Assembly (NCBI GenBank): GCA_037447655.1
Contig: JBBHKE010001444.1
Coordinates: 1 to 27,291, forward strand
DNA length: 27,291 bases
Source: Zygnema cylindricum
Taxonomy: Eukaryota; Streptophyta; Zygnematophyceae; Zygnematales; Zygnemataceae
Direction of reading: 5' to 3'
The notes beneath the pieces were generated by a model that searched no databases, was not told the DNA's origin, and saw only the letters and a program-made list of their open reading frames with translations. Positions 25,000-27,291 of this stretch are shown here, one piece after another; the stretch's first letter is position 1; each line of letters opens with the position of its first letter. The translations under genes were made by a program, and so were the position numbers.

Positions 25000-26420
25000 T
25001 TCAACTTGTAACGTGTTTTGACGTTCGACCGCCAATGGTAAGGAGAAACACAACACGGACGACTTCGCTTGCCACTGTTCGAGGTCGCTTTAATTCTTTA
25101 TGCTGAAATGGCAATTGGACACCCTGGTGGGCATGTTTAATCTTCCACAACGCGAGTGGCACACGACGACCGGTGAGCATACCAAACTGTCCTAGTTTCA
25201 ACGAAATAACCAGTTGGGGAATTGCAAACACAGAGAAAAAGAAGGAAATAAATAAGAAAAACCAACACAACGGAACAAAGAAACCAAAACCATCGCCAAA
25301 GATCACGGGTTCAGATTCAAGGTTTAGTGCTTAGATCCACGGTTTCAATAAATTATGCTTTCAGCATACAAAAAAAAAAACAAAAAAAACAAAAAATAGC
25401 GAACGTTCACAAATATATATTCCGGCGTAGCATCTTCCTTTTGACACAACTACTTTTCCATGCCCCCCCATATACAGCGAGCGTCTTGCTCTCTTTCCTC
25501 GTCATTTCCAAGACATCTGCGTGTACATACCATATTCACAAGGTTGTCCCCTCCTCAATTATCTCCTCCGCCACCCACCAACGCACCCTCTCTCCAACCC
25601 TTTTACCAAAACGCTCCCCTAGCTCCCACACCCTCGCCCAAAACAGGGCAAAACCATCCCCTACCCTTACCCACATCTCAATATTTCCCTCCTCGTCGTC
25701 GAGACCTATCCCAAGTTTTGTCTTTGTCCCTCTTTTTGCACCTGCATCTTCCTCGTGCTCCATGAGACACCCATTCAACCTCTCATCTAACAAACATACC
25801 TTTAGGTTCCCCACTTGTACCGATTCGGTCACCCAATCACTCTCACTCACACATCCCACCTCCCTCTCATGTTTTTATATTTGCGCCTCAACATTCAACC
25901 TATATTAATCGTCATTATTCTTCGCATGCCACCCCGTATTCTATTATTCCTACATCACGTGTTGCTTGTCCGATCTACAATAAGCCTTACGCTCTGGGTG
26001 TTGTTTTAGCTGGACATGTAAAAGCGTTACCCAAGATCTTTCACCTGTTTTTAATGTCGGAGACATGCCTCTTACCAACACCCCTTCCCTCCAACGCCAA
26101 CCCTCTCACCAAGATCAAGATTTTGTATGCAATTTTAATGTTTTAGGATGTTACCATTTGGGTTACCCAATACCGCAACTTTACTCGCGTATTTCGTTGA
26201 AGCAACATTTCATTTTTTGCTATGGCTTTTGGTGGAAGACATCGAAAAATTTGCCGCATGGCATCATTTCCTTTTATTTCTTCTTTAGGTTTTTGTCTTA
26301 CCCCTTTATAGGGTTATTGTGAGGGATAGGAGACGCGCTCACGATATGAACATTTTTTGCATAGGGATTAGGAATCTCTTCCACTATAATATATAGATCA
26401 TGTAATTAGCCTTGTCGTGA
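25000..26420 (+). pseudogene. Degenerate coding-like region, origin unclear
   Basis: Several frames carry coding-like stretches that are repeatedly stopped or shifted: a proline/serine-rich stretch (25460-25770, e.g. PTSQYFPPRRRDLSQ) and, in another frame, YSIIPTSRVACPIYNKPYAL followed by GVVLAGHVKALPKIF (about 25935-26045). The composition suits a decayed gag-like or host gene segment. No motif allows a family call, and no long terminal repeats were found around it. Confidence 0.25.
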
Positions 26421-26922
26421 CGCCTCCTCTTAGTTGAGCTCCACTTCCTACCTATACGAACTGCATGAGACGTGCTCTAAACCTAAGAAAATATGGTGAG
26501 CTTTCACGCACAACTTGTGCACCTTGCCCTTCCACACCGTCCCCAACCACAACGTCAATAGTTGAAGCCCTCTGAGACCTTCACCTTGTGGCTCCATATG
26601 ACGTTTCGCCATTTGTTTATTCTTAAGAACCTTTGGAACTCTTGGATCTCGACCAAGATACCTTCTTTAAAGAACTACGTAGGTCCCATCATCTCTCAAA
26701 TGTGGGCTTTATTTATTTGAGGCACTCCTTACACTTGAAGCGCGAGGTCCACTCTAATTGTGTTCAAAGACTGGGGCTAAAGTTTGGCCAATTGTTATTT
26801 GTACTTCAATCCATTTATCTTCTCCTCAATTTTTAATTGCGTTTCGCTTACGGCTTGGCTTGTAGCACCCTTCCCTTTTTGGTAAGCCCCGTTGCATAAG
26901 TGGTCAATGTATAAATGAGTAA
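26421..26922. other. Degenerate sequence without an assignable gene
   Basis: Short frames only. The plus strand includes NLWNSWISTKIPSLKNYVGP (near 26625-26690) before stops. It may be the decayed upstream part of the retroelement that ends the window. Confidence 0.25.
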
Positions 26923-27291
26923 AGAGTAATCTTTTTACGTTTCTCACACGGCGAGGAGCGATCAACAACACACAACATGGTAGGGGATACTATCGTTGAC
27001 GTGGGTTGTGAAGCAAGATACAGAAGTAAGCGTGAGATGTTGCACATACTACCACCACGTTCTCAATCTAGGGGCACACTGGGACCTCGTGCGGATTTTG
27101 TGTTTCTATATGGAGGGGCAAGAACATTTTGTGACGTAGTTCTCACAGACCTTACAATATCCCATGTTTCCTCGCGCGCGACATTATATACTGGTGTTGC
27201 GGCTCAGGATGAAGGGACTTCCAAAAAAAGTGACTACGCAGACTTAAACATAGGTGATAGTTTCACACCATTTGATTTGGAGCTATTCGGT
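26923..27291 (+). pseudogene. C-terminal region of a reverse-transcriptase retroelement, partial
   Basis: An open frame of 123 codons runs to the window edge. It has, in order, HGEERSTTHNMVGDTI, GPRADFVF, GGARTFCDVVLTD, KKSDYADL and FTPFDLELFG. This order (GxxR..HN..D, then P-A-D, D-V, a K-rich Y segment, and F.PF..E.FG) is what I know from the region after the reverse transcriptase in LINE-like and related elements of plants, algae and fungi, where it may be nuclease-like. Upstream, the matching zinc-binding FGDHALVC segment is not intact and a TAA precedes the frame. It is therefore probably a 5'-degraded copy, continuing beyond the window. Confidence 0.5.

Overview
The window looks like nuclear DNA of a streptophyte (land plant or close algal relative). 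It is AT-rich, its genes are split by repeat-filled GT-AG introns, telo-box motifs (AAACCCTA) sit at promoters, and the two identifiable genes are plant-type: a centromeric histone H3 with the RWTAEAL...QE signature of plant CENH3, and an AVT6-like amino acid transporter. No rRNA, tRNA or CRISPR array was seen. All gene models were built by eye from splice signals, reading phase and family resemblance; nothing was aligned by computer.

Layout. 1-2368: AT-rich, degenerate short repeats, no gene seen. 2369-8189 (minus): a complete five-exon CENH3 gene of 181 codons. No long ORF shows it, because each exon is 65-224 nt and the introns hold a PIF/Harbinger-like element, a CACCG-ended element, a 59-unit AT microsatellite, a 112-bp tandem duplication and purine/pyrimidine tracts. 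8190-9500: divergent intergenic region with telo-boxes, a CCAAT box, a G-box palindrome and a short inverted-repeat element. 9501-14734 (plus): AVT6-like vacuolar-type amino acid transporter, six exons; the last junction does not reconcile in phase. 14735-16301: AT-rich 3' flank, including a run of 101 A. About 16302-21772 (minus): a third gene, probably multi-exon, of unknown identity. It has an acidic N-terminal exon, a short GC-rich basic exon resembling the first half of a CCT domain, and a large low-complexity proline/serine-rich exon. 21773-24640: non-coding, with two further CACCG-ended elements. 24641-27291: degenerate sequence, ending in an open frame that resembles the C-terminal region of a reverse-transcriptase retroelement and runs off the window.

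The most notable content is the hidden CENH3 gene, with a 30-glycine microsatellite-encoded tract in its N-terminal tail, an H3-like alpha-N helix and an unusual C-terminal tail. Next is a family of TA-flanked inverted-repeat elements (at least six copies) in introns and intergenic DNA. In two genes, long GA tracts and CT tracts lie in the same inferred intron and could pair in the transcript. CENH3 and the transporter are divergently arranged; nothing shows a functional link between the products.
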